Shown in pieces: positions 16,323-23,553 of a stretch of DNA of 64,000 nucleotides (position 1 is its first letter; each line of letters begins with the position of its first letter). This DNA comes from an uncultured Prevotella sp. (lineage in GTDB: Bacteria > Bacteroidota > Bacteroidia > Bacteroidales > Bacteroidaceae): assembly GCA_905236755.1 (NCBI GenBank), contig CAJOCR010000020.1:55503-119502 (forward strand), in the 5' to 3' direction. The translations under genes and the position numbers were made by a program. Under the pieces are notes generated by a model. It did no database searches. It worked only from the letters and a program-made list of their open reading frames with translations, and was not told where the DNA came from.

Positions 16323-18140
16323 TTAAAATTTCCCCGAGGATTTTAATAGTTGTTTTAATAAAAATGTGGCATTTTGGTTCAAAGCCACGCCTGGGGCAAT
16401 CTTATATGAGTAGGTTACTTCTGTTCCGAGTTCTATCTCGAAGCAGAAATTATGGAATTGTTCTGGATAGTTTGTTGCCATCTTGGATAGCTCAAGGTCG
16501 TGAGTGGCTATTATTCCCGTTACGTTAAGGTTCTTAACCGACTCAAGGAACATCTTGCTGCCGTTAAGTTTGTCTACAGAATTGGTGCCTTTCAGTATTT
16601 CGTCGAGAATGATAAGGCAAGGCTCGTCTTCGTGAATGTTTTCAAGAAGCTGTTGCAAGCGCAACAGTTCGGCATTGAAATAGCTTATGCCATGAGTCAG
16701 GTCGTCGCTTGTGCGCATACTGGTGAAAAGAGCAAAGATGCTCATTGTGAGATTCTGTGCAAAAACGGGCATACCGTTCATGGCAAGAATATAGTTTACG
16801 CCAAGTGTACGAAGGAAGGTGCTCTTTCCAGCCATGTTTGCACCTGTGATGATGTAGAAGTTTCGATTGGTAATGCTGAAATCATTTGTTACTGCCTTAC
16901 TGCCGAGGAACGGATGAGCAATCTGTGTTGCCTTAAAGAAAACCTTATCATCATCAATAATATTGGCGTCGTTTGCTTCAGGATGGTTAAAACGCATGGT
17001 AGCCATTGAGACAAGAGCATCAACACGACTGACGGTGTTCAGCCACGAGTCAGTTTTCTCTATATAGCTGTCTTGCCATCTGCGGAACTTTCTTATAGTG
17101 AAGAAATCGCTTAATGCAAAAACGTTAGTGAAGAACATTCCCAAAATGTTTCCTCTTCTGTCGAGTGCTTCAAGAAGATTTTCCATCTGTCCGAAAGAGG
17201 GTAGGGCTTCAGCCAGTTCTTCGGCAGCCTGAATATTCAGTTGTGCCTTTGCCTTACATGTGGCAATCATACGTATGAGAGCAATGTAAGTACGCAACTG
17301 AGTGTGAAGACTGTTTACCGCCTTGCTAATCTCGCCTATTGTTCTGTTGCATAATATGTAAACAACAAAAAACTGTATTATTCCCCACCATACTGGTATT
17401 ATGGCATCAATCATTTGCAGTATGGAAAAAATAACAGAGCATAGGAAACCAATGAGTGACGAAATAGCCAAGAAAGCAGCGAACCTATCTCGAGCGAATC
17501 TCGGAACCATCACGAAGCGAATGTCGTTTATAGCATGTTGTATTTTCTCGGTGTCAACCTCGCCTTCCTGTCCTAATGAAATAAAGGTCATGCGCCAGTC
17601 GGTCATCACACTCAGTTCCTTTATAGCCTCGCTTCTAAGGTTTATGTCTGTAACCGAAGGTTTCTCTTCTGAATATTTGTTCAGCGCAAGAGCATCAGCC
17701 AGATATTTTGCTCCGCCTGTTGTTGCTGTGCGGCAATAACGGTTGAAAAGAGAATTCTTTCCAAACACATCCAAGTCGAAAGCAAAACGATGTTGAGGTT
17801 GTATGAATCGTTGGCCGTTGTTGAAACAATCATAATTGCCATCCAGGTAACTCATCTCGTGTTCGTGAGCACTCAGCAGTTGCGACAGCTTGATTATCGT
17901 GTTGTTGTTACGGTTGTCGGCCTGACGAATATATAGGTAAATGGCAAAGGCAATAGCTATTAATCCCGTTACCATCCATCCGTTCATACTCGTTGTATAT
18001 AGAAAAACACAGGCAAACACAGCAGCAAAACTTATTATCTCGCCAAGGATAAAAGCCTTGCTTCTGTTTCTTCTATTCTTGATATTAGAAGAAAGGTCGT
18101 CAATGTGCTGTTGATAGAAATTTCTTATGTCCATATTCAT
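16323..18140 (-). CDS. Membrane-anchored MutS-like ATPase
   Basis: A 605-residue protein. The N-terminus has two hydrophobic segments (residues about 27-70) and a second pair near residues 222-268, so it is membrane-bound. The C-terminal third is a MutS domain V ATPase: Walker A TGANMAGKST near residue 435, Walker B with ILDEILKGTNS near 517-527, and IIATHDLEL. MutS domains I-IV for mismatch recognition are missing, so classical mismatch repair is unlikely. The role is unknown. The ATG at 18140 or the one at 18134 could be the start. Confidence 0.82.
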   Translation of the reverse strand: MNMDIRNFYQQHIDDLSSNIKNRRNRSKAFILGEIISFAAVFACVFLYTTSMNGWMVTGLIAIAFAIYLYIRQADNRNNNTIIKLSQLLSAHEHEMSYLDGNYDCFNNGQRFIQPQHRFAFDLDVFGKNSLFNRYCRTATTGGAKYLADALALNKYSEEKPSVTDINLRSEAIKELSVMTDWRMTFISLGQEGEVDTEKIQHAINDIRFVMVPRFARDRFAAFLAISSLIGFLCSVIFSILQMIDAIIPVWWGIIQFFVVYILCNRTIGEISKAVNSLHTQLRTYIALIRMIATCKAKAQLNIQAAEELAEALPSFGQMENLLEALDRRGNILGMFFTNVFALSDFFTIRKFRRWQDSYIEKTDSWLNTVSRVDALVSMATMRFNHPEANDANIIDDDKVFFKATQIAHPFLGSKAVTNDFSITNRNFYIITGANMAGKSTFLRTLGVNYILAMNGMPVFAQNLTMSIFALFTSMRTSDDLTHGISYFNAELLRLQQLLENIHEDEPCLIILDEILKGTNSVDKLNGSKMFLESVKNLNVTGIIATHDLELSKMATNYPEQFHNFCFEIELGTEVTYSYKIAPGVALNQNATFLLKQLLKSSGKF

Positions 18141-18162
18141 TTGGCAAAAATAAAGAAAATAT

Positions 18163-18194
18163 TTTGCATCTTTGCTTTAATTGTGTTATTTTTG
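18163..18194 (+). promoter_or_regulatory. Promoter for the CE2-like esterase gene
   Basis: TTTG at 18163-18166 and TATTTTTG at 18187-18194 with a 20-bp spacer in the 78-bp divergent gap. A minus-strand TATTTTTG (18152-18145) lies close to the MutS-like gene, without a good -33. Confidence 0.75.
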
Positions 18195-18218
18195 CGTGGA
18201 AAAATTTAATAATCAAAT

Positions 18219-19310
18219 ATGAAAATTACCACTTTACTTTTAGCCTTAGGTCTTTGTGCGACAGCCGAAGCCCAGACACTACCTGTTAAAGGTACCATCG
18301 TAAAACCAAGTGACAAACATATTCAGTATGTTGGTCGAGTGAATTTCGAAAATCCTGATTGCCCTAAGTTCAACTACCCAGGAACAGAGATTATCGCCTC
18401 TTTCCAAGGCACATCATTAAAGATGATTGCTGCTCCGCAAACGGGTTATTTTATGGCAAAGATAGATAATGCCGAGCCTTTCAAGGTTAGCTTCAATGCC
18501 CCAAAAGATTCTGTTGTTACTCTTGCAACAGCTTTAGCCGACGGCACACACACCGTAAGACTTATGTATATTATCGAAGGTTTATTCCGTAAACCTGATT
18601 TCCGTGGATTTGTTCTCGACGAAGGTCGTCAGCTTGTTGACGCTCCAGCCTTGCCAGAGCGCAAGATAGAGTTTATAGGCAATAGTATTACCTGTGCCTT
18701 TGGTGTAGAGTCCACAGAGGCAAAAGCACCTTTCGAAGACGAAACCGAAAACCACTATTACAGCTTTGCTACATTGGTTTCTCAGGCACTTAATGCCCAG
18801 CACACAAGCATCTCTCGCTCAGGCATTGGCGCTTATCGCAATTATAATGGTCCAAAGGCTGGAAGCAAGGACAATATGTCTTGGCAATACGAATACACCT
18901 TGTTCAACGATCATTCGCAGAAATGGGATTTCTCCAAATATCAGCCACAGCTCGTTTGCATCAACTTAGGAACAAACGATCTTTCAACACCTAATTTCGA
19001 TATTAAGCTATACGAAAAGGGCTATCGCAAACTGTTGAAAACCGTTCGTTCATATTATCCAAAAGCAAAGATTGTGTTGCTCACAGGTTGCATGCTTAAC
19101 GATAACGAGTCTTCTTTGCAGCAGAAAGTTCTAAACACCATCTGTGAAGATTACAACAAGGCAGGCGACAAGAATATCTATCGTTTCGATTTCAGTCACC
19201 AGACAGGAAGTCTCGGCTATGGTGCTTGCTATCATCCAAGCTATTGGCAGCATCAGAAAATGGCAGGCGAACTCATTCCTTTCCTTCGTGAGATAATGAA
19301 CTGGTTCTAA
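18219..19310 (+). CDS. Acetyl xylan esterase-like protein (carbohydrate esterase family 2 type)
   Basis: A 363-residue exported esterase. The signal peptide ends near residue 19 (ATAEAQ). Residues about 20-140 form the N-terminal jelly-roll domain characteristic of CE2 enzymes, and about 148-363 the SGNH hydrolase domain. Catalytic residues are visible: Ser156 in EFIGNSITCAFG, the oxyanion block INLGTND with Asn253, and His339 in CYHPSYW. CE2 enzymes remove acetyl groups from xylan and related polysaccharides, fitting the nearby GH43 gene. It is divergently transcribed from the MutS-like gene. Confidence 0.82.
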   Translation: MKITTLLLALGLCATAEAQTLPVKGTIVKPSDKHIQYVGRVNFENPDCPKFNYPGTEIIASFQGTSLKMIAAPQTGYFMAKIDNAEPFKVSFNAPKDSVVTLATALADGTHTVRLMYIIEGLFRKPDFRGFVLDEGRQLVDAPALPERKIEFIGNSITCAFGVESTEAKAPFEDETENHYYSFATLVSQALNAQHTSISRSGIGAYRNYNGPKAGSKDNMSWQYEYTLFNDHSQKWDFSKYQPQLVCINLGTNDLSTPNFDIKLYEKGYRKLLKTVRSYYPKAKIVLLTGCMLNDNESSLQQKVLNTICEDYNKAGDKNIYRFDFSHQTGSLGYGACYHPSYWQHQKMAGELIPFLREIMNWF

Positions 19311-19311
19311 C

Positions 19312-19339
19312 GAAGTTTATTGGCGAGCCAATAAACTTC
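19312..19339 (+). terminator. Inverted repeat after the esterase gene
   Basis: A perfect 13-bp inverted repeat, GAAGTTTATTGGC and GCCAATAAACTTC with a GA loop, begins 2 bp after the stop codon. There is no T-tract, so termination is possible but not certain. It may instead stabilise the mRNA 3' end. Confidence 0.5.
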
Positions 19340-19370
19340 TATTGAATATTGAATATTTAATATTGAATAA

Positions 19371-19520
19371 TCTCCTCCCCCTTATTTCTCCTCCCCTTAT
19401 GAAGGGGAGGTAGGGTGGAGTTGGGAAAGCCTATTAATGTGGGAACTTCTTCCTGCATGCTTTTTGCGTGCGTTTCATGGTGTTGGAGCCCTTCCCTTTT
19501 GGGGAGGTATGGGCGAGACT
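19371..19520. repeat. Two REP-like GC-rich palindromic elements
   Basis: The first copy (about 19371-19430) has TCCTCCCC and a CTCCCCTTATGAAGGGGAG palindrome followed by GTAGGGTGGAGTTGGG. A second (about 19487-19520) reads AGCCCTTCCC then GGGGAGG and GGGCGAG. Related elements recur at 22.7, 22.8, 31.8, 47.4, 47.6, 52.5, 62.8 and 62.9 kb, always between genes. Confidence 0.65.
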
Positions 19521-19529
19521 TTAGGGCAT

Positions 19530-19592
19530 AAAAAAAGGGGCTCCGCTGAGTCCCAATCTTTGTTAACCTTAAATCTAATACCATGAAAAACA
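19530..19592 (-). ncRNA. Small-RNA-like gene, copy 2
   Basis: Second copy of the element at 16188-16286, on the same strand. The block 19558-19605 is 46/48 identical to copy 1. On the minus strand it ends in GGGACTC-AGCG-GAGCCCC (19554-19537), with one A-C mismatch, then a run of Ts. The hairpin sequence differs from copy 1, while the AGCG loop and the fold are kept, which argues for selection on an RNA terminator. Confidence 0.68.
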
Positions 19593-19597
19593 CGATG

Positions 19598-19628
19598 CAA
19601 AGGTATTCTTTTTCACGATAAACTGCAA
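19598..19628 (-). promoter_or_regulatory. Promoter of small-RNA copy 2
   Basis: On the minus strand TTG at 19628-19626, a 20-bp spacer, and TACCTTTG at 19605-19598. The -33 box is TTG rather than TTTG. Confidence 0.72.
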
Positions 19629-19785
19629 CTGTTTTGGTGTATTATTCGTATTTTATCTACTTTTCTTGACCTATATCAATAGTTTGTGTGCGGGAGTGTG
19701 TAGTGTGCAATGTGTAGTTAGTTGTCCTATGGGCAATTATTAATGATTCAAATAAAAATTAATCTTAATTATTCAGCTACAATTC

Positions 19786-19825
19786 ATCCTAAACGAATCC
19801 TAAGCACATCCTAAAGCTTTCATAA
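19786..19825 (+). repeat. 11-bp-period array (ATCCTAA word)
   Basis: ATCCTAA begins at 19786, 19797 and 19808, exactly 11 bp apart, and a degenerate TTCATAA follows at 19819. The array lies about 105 bp upstream of the lipoprotein gene at 19929. A -7-like TATATTTG is at 19891-19898, without a recognisable -33. The rest of the 19311-19928 gap holds the inverted repeat, REP-like and small-RNA elements listed separately. Confidence 0.6.
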
Positions 19826-19928
19826 AGTTTTTTGTATGGTGAATTGTAAAGTTTTTGCTGTATACAAGAATAAAATAGTGTATTTATTTGTATATTTGTA
19901 GTTATAAATAGAATGCCAAACAAAGATC

Positions 19929-20384
19929 ATGAAAATTAAAAGACCAAATTTTATTTTTTTTACGTTAATAAGCTTAGTGTTGTTTAGTTCATGTGTTATG
20001 GATTATAAACCATTTGTCGATTCTGTAAGGAATTGTACAAGCGATACTTTACTTATAGAATTAACTGAATCTGGTAATTTTGATGGACATTATATATTTG
20101 AGGATAAAGATACTTTGGAATATAATAGATTAGATTTTGAATATTTTACAGAAGCTTATATAAAAGGGAAGAAGATATATGTATCAAAATTTAATTATGC
20201 ATTACCAGATTCTACAACCTTAGGAAAAATCGTTGTTGATAATAGAAAGAAATATTATGTATATGCTGTAAAATGGAGTGTTATTACCCATTATACATTA
20301 GATGAAATTCGTGCAAAGAAACTATATGATAGACGGATAGTAACAAAAGAGGATTTCAAAGATCATGTATATGAGTATAAATAG
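19929..20384 (+). CDS. Small lipoprotein of unknown function
   Basis: A 151-residue lipoprotein: MKIKRPNFIFFTLISLVLFSSC, with lipid cysteine near residue 22. The body has a SVRNCTSDTLLIELTESGNF segment and a charged C-terminus. The DNA is AT-rich compared with the flanking core genes. Small lipoproteins of this kind accompany Rhs and other toxin loci in Bacteroidota, and a truncated Rhs gene lies 1.4 kb downstream, so an orphan immunity role is possible. That is inference. Confidence 0.5.
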   Translation: MKIKRPNFIFFTLISLVLFSSCVMDYKPFVDSVRNCTSDTLLIELTESGNFDGHYIFEDKDTLEYNRLDFEYFTEAYIKGKKIYVSKFNYALPDSTTLGKIVVDNRKKYYVYAVKWSVITHYTLDEIRAKKLYDRRIVTKEDFKDHVYEYK

Positions 20385-20416
20385 TTAATTTGTAGAAAGA
20401 ATAAATTCAGCTGAAA

Positions 20417-21004
20417 ATGTTACTACATAAAAAATGTACTTTTTTAGGTTTTGTATTAATGCTTTTAGGTATTATAGTAGCTCGATTTGTTATTGTGAGT
20501 CCTAATGCTGTTTTTGATTACTTTTTCTATTTATGTTATTGGGGGATATCGTCTGTTATGGTTTCGATTATACTTTTTAGCAAAATATATAGATGTATAG
20601 GAAACGTAATCCATATTATATTATTAGCTTTTTTATTATTTCAATGTCTTTATTCTTGCTTTAATGTTTACTATTTTTTATGTGAGAATAATATAGAAAT
20701 ATACAATACGTATATAAGTATACTTATTCGTATACAAAAAATATATGTAGTGGCATGTTTAATAATTGCTTTTCTGTCGATGCCTATCAGTTTTTTGCTT
20801 AATAATACAAAATCAAAGGATATGCTTTTTATACGTGTAATAACTATACTTTATCCAATTGCTTATGTGGTTGGCCAATACTTTTCTTTACCTTTTCATA
20901 ATGAATATCTGCAACAAATAGCACATGTAATTAATGTCTATGTATTGGAGTTGTTTCCTGTTTTATATTTTCTTTCAATATTTAAATACTGTAATCAGAG
21001 ATGA
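20417..21004 (+). CDS. Polytopic membrane protein of unknown function
   Basis: A 195-residue protein with about five or six hydrophobic segments and no recognisable catalytic motif. It is 32 bp downstream of the lipoprotein gene and equally AT-rich, so the two probably form one operon. It could be a membrane-embedded immunity-type protein or an accessory gene of unrelated function. Confidence 0.5.
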   Translation: MLLHKKCTFLGFVLMLLGIIVARFVIVSPNAVFDYFFYLCYWGISSVMVSIILFSKIYRCIGNVIHIILLAFLLFQCLYSCFNVYYFLCENNIEIYNTYISILIRIQKIYVVACLIIAFLSMPISFLLNNTKSKDMLFIRVITILYPIAYVVGQYFSLPFHNEYLQQIAHVINVYVLELFPVLYFLSIFKYCNQR

Positions 21005-21145
21005 AAAACTATGTTTATCTATACTAATCGTTATATATGGAATTAGTAACTGAACTTTGGCAAGCAAGCGGAGCGAAAGTTGAAAAGGATAATATACTAC
21101 AAAGGAAATCGTTAGAATCTCAAAACGTAGGACAAACATAAAGCT

Positions 21146-21181
21146 AAACCTCGCAAAATGGAAATTCCCTTTGCGAGGTTT
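21146..21181 (+). terminator. Terminator after the accessory membrane protein gene
   Basis: AAACCTCGCAAA (21146-21157) and TTTGCGAGGTTT (21170-21181) are perfectly complementary over 12 bp with a 12-nt loop, followed by ATTATTAT. It lies in the 282-bp gap before the convergent gene at 21287. No gene is seen in the rest of the gap. Confidence 0.75.
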
Positions 21182-21286
21182 ATTATTATGATGTTCATTT
21201 TTATATATTCAATGTTGCAAATTCCATTGTTTAAATCCTTTGTCATGTTGCCATTTGCATATTTTACACGTCATGCCCTATTTACA

Positions 21287-21673
21287 CTAAAAATATTTAT
21301 CTATGACAACACTCCCACTATCTGCATTTAAATAATAATATGTATTATTATCTAAATCATCATATATTATACCATTACCATTATTAAACGAAAAAACATT
21401 TATCCCTCTTTGAGAATAAAAAGTTATCTTATAAAAAACAGCATAAAATGCCAACCCTTCTATTTTCTTTTCATGCTTATAGAAAAAATCATAGAGGAAA
21501 CTTATTTCTTCTTTTTTACTAACAACTCTTACTTTTTTAATTCCGTCTTTTATACTTTCTATCTTTATCTTTTCAACTTCTGAAGGAATTATACTATTGG
21601 GTAAAACATGGTGAGAATTGTCACAAGAAACCAGCATAACAAAAACTATAATAATATATTTAATGTTCAACAT
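21287..21673 (-). CDS. Small lipoprotein next to the Rhs fragment, possible immunity protein
   Basis: A 128-residue lipoprotein: MLNIKYIIIVFVMLVSC, lipid cysteine near residue 17. It is Lys- and Glu-rich in the middle (VEKIKIESIKDGIKKVRV) and ends in a Tyr/Asn-rich segment. It is the first gene downstream of the truncated Rhs core on the same strand, the position where Rhs immunity genes normally sit. The role is inferred from position only. Confidence 0.5.
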   Translation of the reverse strand: MLNIKYIIIVFVMLVSCDNSHHVLPNSIIPSEVEKIKIESIKDGIKKVRVVSKKEEISFLYDFFYKHEKKIEGLAFYAVFYKITFYSQRGINVFSFNNGNGIIYDDLDNNTYYYLNADSGSVVIDKYF

Positions 21674-21739
21674 TTTACTTTTTTATCTTTATATGAATAT
21701 TAATTGTTTAAATTAATCTTTATATTTACTTTAAAAAGC

Positions 21740-22432
21740 TTATATAAATCCCCAAATGATATTTTTAAAGCCCAAAATAATAGATAAAAATCCAATCAGA
21801 CCATAAACTTGTTTTTCTACTTTGAAATTTGACCAAGTCTCCCACTTATATAAACCGTAATGCAAAGCATTCATATAATACTCAAATTTTCTCTTGCACA
21901 TAATATTTTTATTTTCCATACAAATAATAATACAACTCGTTCCAAACCAATTACCGCCGAAGCTTCCAATTATGCAGCCTACAGCACCACCTAAAATTAT
22001 ACCCCAGAACACATTATCATGTTTAAAACACGCATTAGCATATCCCATAATTGCACCCAAAGCAAAACCCAAAATAATATCATCTATACCAAATATATTT
22101 CCTAAATGTTCTACAAATTTTAACGGATTGTTTAGACAATAACTATAGCGGTTATAACTCTGAGAATTATCTGGTGCCTGTACATAATTATCAGGACTAA
22201 AGAAACGACCAAGTTCTGGATCATAAATACGACCATTCATATTAATGATACCAAACTCATTTATCATTTCATGTCCTGTATATCCTCGCTGCACCCATAT
22301 TGTATTTAGCTTAACAGTCTGCTTACCCCATGCATCGTATGAAGCATCAAAAACCTTAGTTCCATTTTCATCTATAGCAAAACGGATACTTAATTGATTA
22401 ACTAAAAAAACGATACAAGTAGTATTCATCAT
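21740..22432 (-). pseudogene. Truncated Rhs core with C-terminal tail
   Basis: A 230-residue frame. Residues about 15-110 match the end of an Rhs repeat-associated core: SIRFAIDENGTKVFDASYDAWGKQ, GYTGHEMINEFGIINMNGRIYDPELGRFFSPDNYVQAPD and NRYSYCLNNPLKF. A full Rhs protein has well over a thousand residues upstream of this point; here everything before the core end is missing. The C-terminal 115 residues are hydrophobic and Gly-rich (ALGAIMGYANA, GGAVGCIIGSFGG), like a membrane-acting tip. It reads as a displaced tip cassette, or a decayed Rhs gene that kept an open frame and gained a usable promoter. Confidence 0.7.
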
Positions 22433-22462
22433 GACACTTGTGGTTATTCTCTTATTTCATGA

Positions 22463-22491
22463 CAAAAGTAACAAAAAAATATATAGAACAA
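22463..22491 (-). promoter_or_regulatory. Promoter-like sequence in front of the Rhs fragment
   Basis: On the minus strand TTG at 22491-22489, an 18-bp spacer, and TACTTTTG at 22470-22463, with the ATG about 30 bp downstream. The fragment may therefore still be transcribed. Confidence 0.5.
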
Positions 22492-22581
22492 TATTTTTCT
22501 TGGAAAAATATACTCTTAGCCATTCATTTCCTATAACTTACCAATACTTTGACTATACATTAACTCTATCATAACAATATC

Positions 22582-22660
22582 TGTTGTCCGTTTGTTGTTC
22601 GATTGTTGTCCGTTTGTTGTTCGTTTACTTAACGGACAACAAACGAACAGCAAACGAATA
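22582..22660 (+). repeat. 11-bp-period array with dyad (TTGTYC word)
   Basis: Four direct units carry TTGTCC/TTGTTC at 22585, 22596, 22607 and 22618, each 11 bp apart. Past a centre at about 22628 the inverted word appears at 22634 (GGACAA), 22645 (GAACAG) and 22656 (GAAT), again 11 bp apart. The matched pairs are equidistant from the centre. The array is in a 1.1-kb gene-free stretch (22433-23553). Confidence 0.8.
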
Positions 22661-22722
22661 TTATTCTTAGGAGCATAGGAAGAAATGTATTGTTAGGGTA
22701 TAGGAATGCTATAAGGAGGAAA

Positions 22723-22850
22723 AAGCCTCTCCCGACCTCCCCAAAAGGGAAGGAGAACAAGCTGCTTACGTTTCTTGCTGCAAAAATTCAATAATCAAAA
22801 TTGGTGGTTTGGTACTCCCTCTCCTTTTGGAGAGGGAAGGGGAGAGGCTT
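22723..22850. repeat. Pair of REP-like elements
   Basis: Copy at about 22723-22758 (AGCCTCTCCCGACCTCCCC, spacer, GGGAAGGAG) and an inverted copy at about 22814-22850 (CCCTCTCC, TTTTGG, then GGGAAGGGGAGAGGCTT). The outer CCTCTCC and GGAGAGG words are complementary, so the two copies form a larger inverted pair. No gene is seen between them. Confidence 0.65.
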
Positions 22851-23146
22851 TTAGATTGATATCCTTTGCACTTATTGTGCAATTGCGCATCAGCGCTAAA
22901 TTTTCCAAGATTAAGCGCAAAGCCCGAACTTGTGAGGGTGATTCTATTTGTAGAAAATCGTTGTGGGCTTGCACACATAAGGTTTTCTGTCAAATAGAAT
23001 TAAAGGCATAGAAAGATGCCGTTTGTGCTTAATCATTTTCTTTCTTGCGTATAAAAAAAGAGTCGATTGATTACTTTCCGTCTGTCAATAACTCTTCGAT
23101 ACAAAGCTCCATTGATGCAAAGAAAAAGATTAACAAAGCAGTGTAA

Positions 23147-23200
23147 AATCATCTCGAAATCATCTCGGAGGCATTTAGAAACCATCTCGAAGGAATGTCG
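23147..23200 (+). repeat. 11-bp-period array (ATCTCG word)
   Basis: ATCTCG at 23151, 23162 and 23184, with degenerate ATTTAG at 23173 and ATGTCG at 23195, keeps an 11-bp phase over five units. It is a direct array only. It is about 80 bp upstream of the larger dyad array at 23278-23475. Confidence 0.72.
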
Positions 23201-23277
23201 AAGGGTAAAATGGCAATGATGTTTTTGAAGAAAAGTTACAAACGTTCTAAAAATGTTTTTTAGAATGTTTTTGCAAA

Positions 23278-23475
23278 GACTGTCACCAAGCGCATTAACT
23301 ATTTGCTATTCAGGGAAATAAGCGCAAAAAGACTGTCACCATACTGTCACCGGCTGTCACGTGATAATGCAAATTCATACAGAATATAAGCGTGACAGTC
23401 TGGTGACAGTCTGGTGACAGTCTTTTGTTGTATATTGTTTTGATTATCAGTGTGTTAACTGGTGTGGTGACAGTC
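23278..23475 (+). repeat. Symmetric array of TGTCAC / GTGACA words
   Basis: TGTCAC occurs at 23281, 23334, 23345 and 23355, and its complement GTGACA at 23392, 23403, 23414 and 23467. Inner spacings are 11, 10, 11 and 11 bp and both outer spacings are 53 bp. All pairs are symmetric about 23376-23377. Longer copies read GACTGTCACC and GGTGACAGTC. It lies just upstream of the REC-REC-PPDK_N gene at 23554 and may act as DNA sites or as an RNA hairpin. Confidence 0.8.
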
Positions 23476-23553
23476 TTTGCTCAGAAAAAATTTTTTTTGT
23501 TGTATGTAATTACAAAATAAAGTTGTAATTTAGCAGTCAAACAGCAGACAGAT

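Noticed and set aside
22766..23011. Open frames on both strands of about 75 codons
   Set aside because: They lie over a REP-like element and neighbouring non-coding DNA, with no start context or recognisable protein pattern.
23278..23475. CRISPR-like array
   Set aside because: The words are only 6-10 bp and inverted as well as direct, spacers are 1-5 or about 43 bp, and no cas genes are present.
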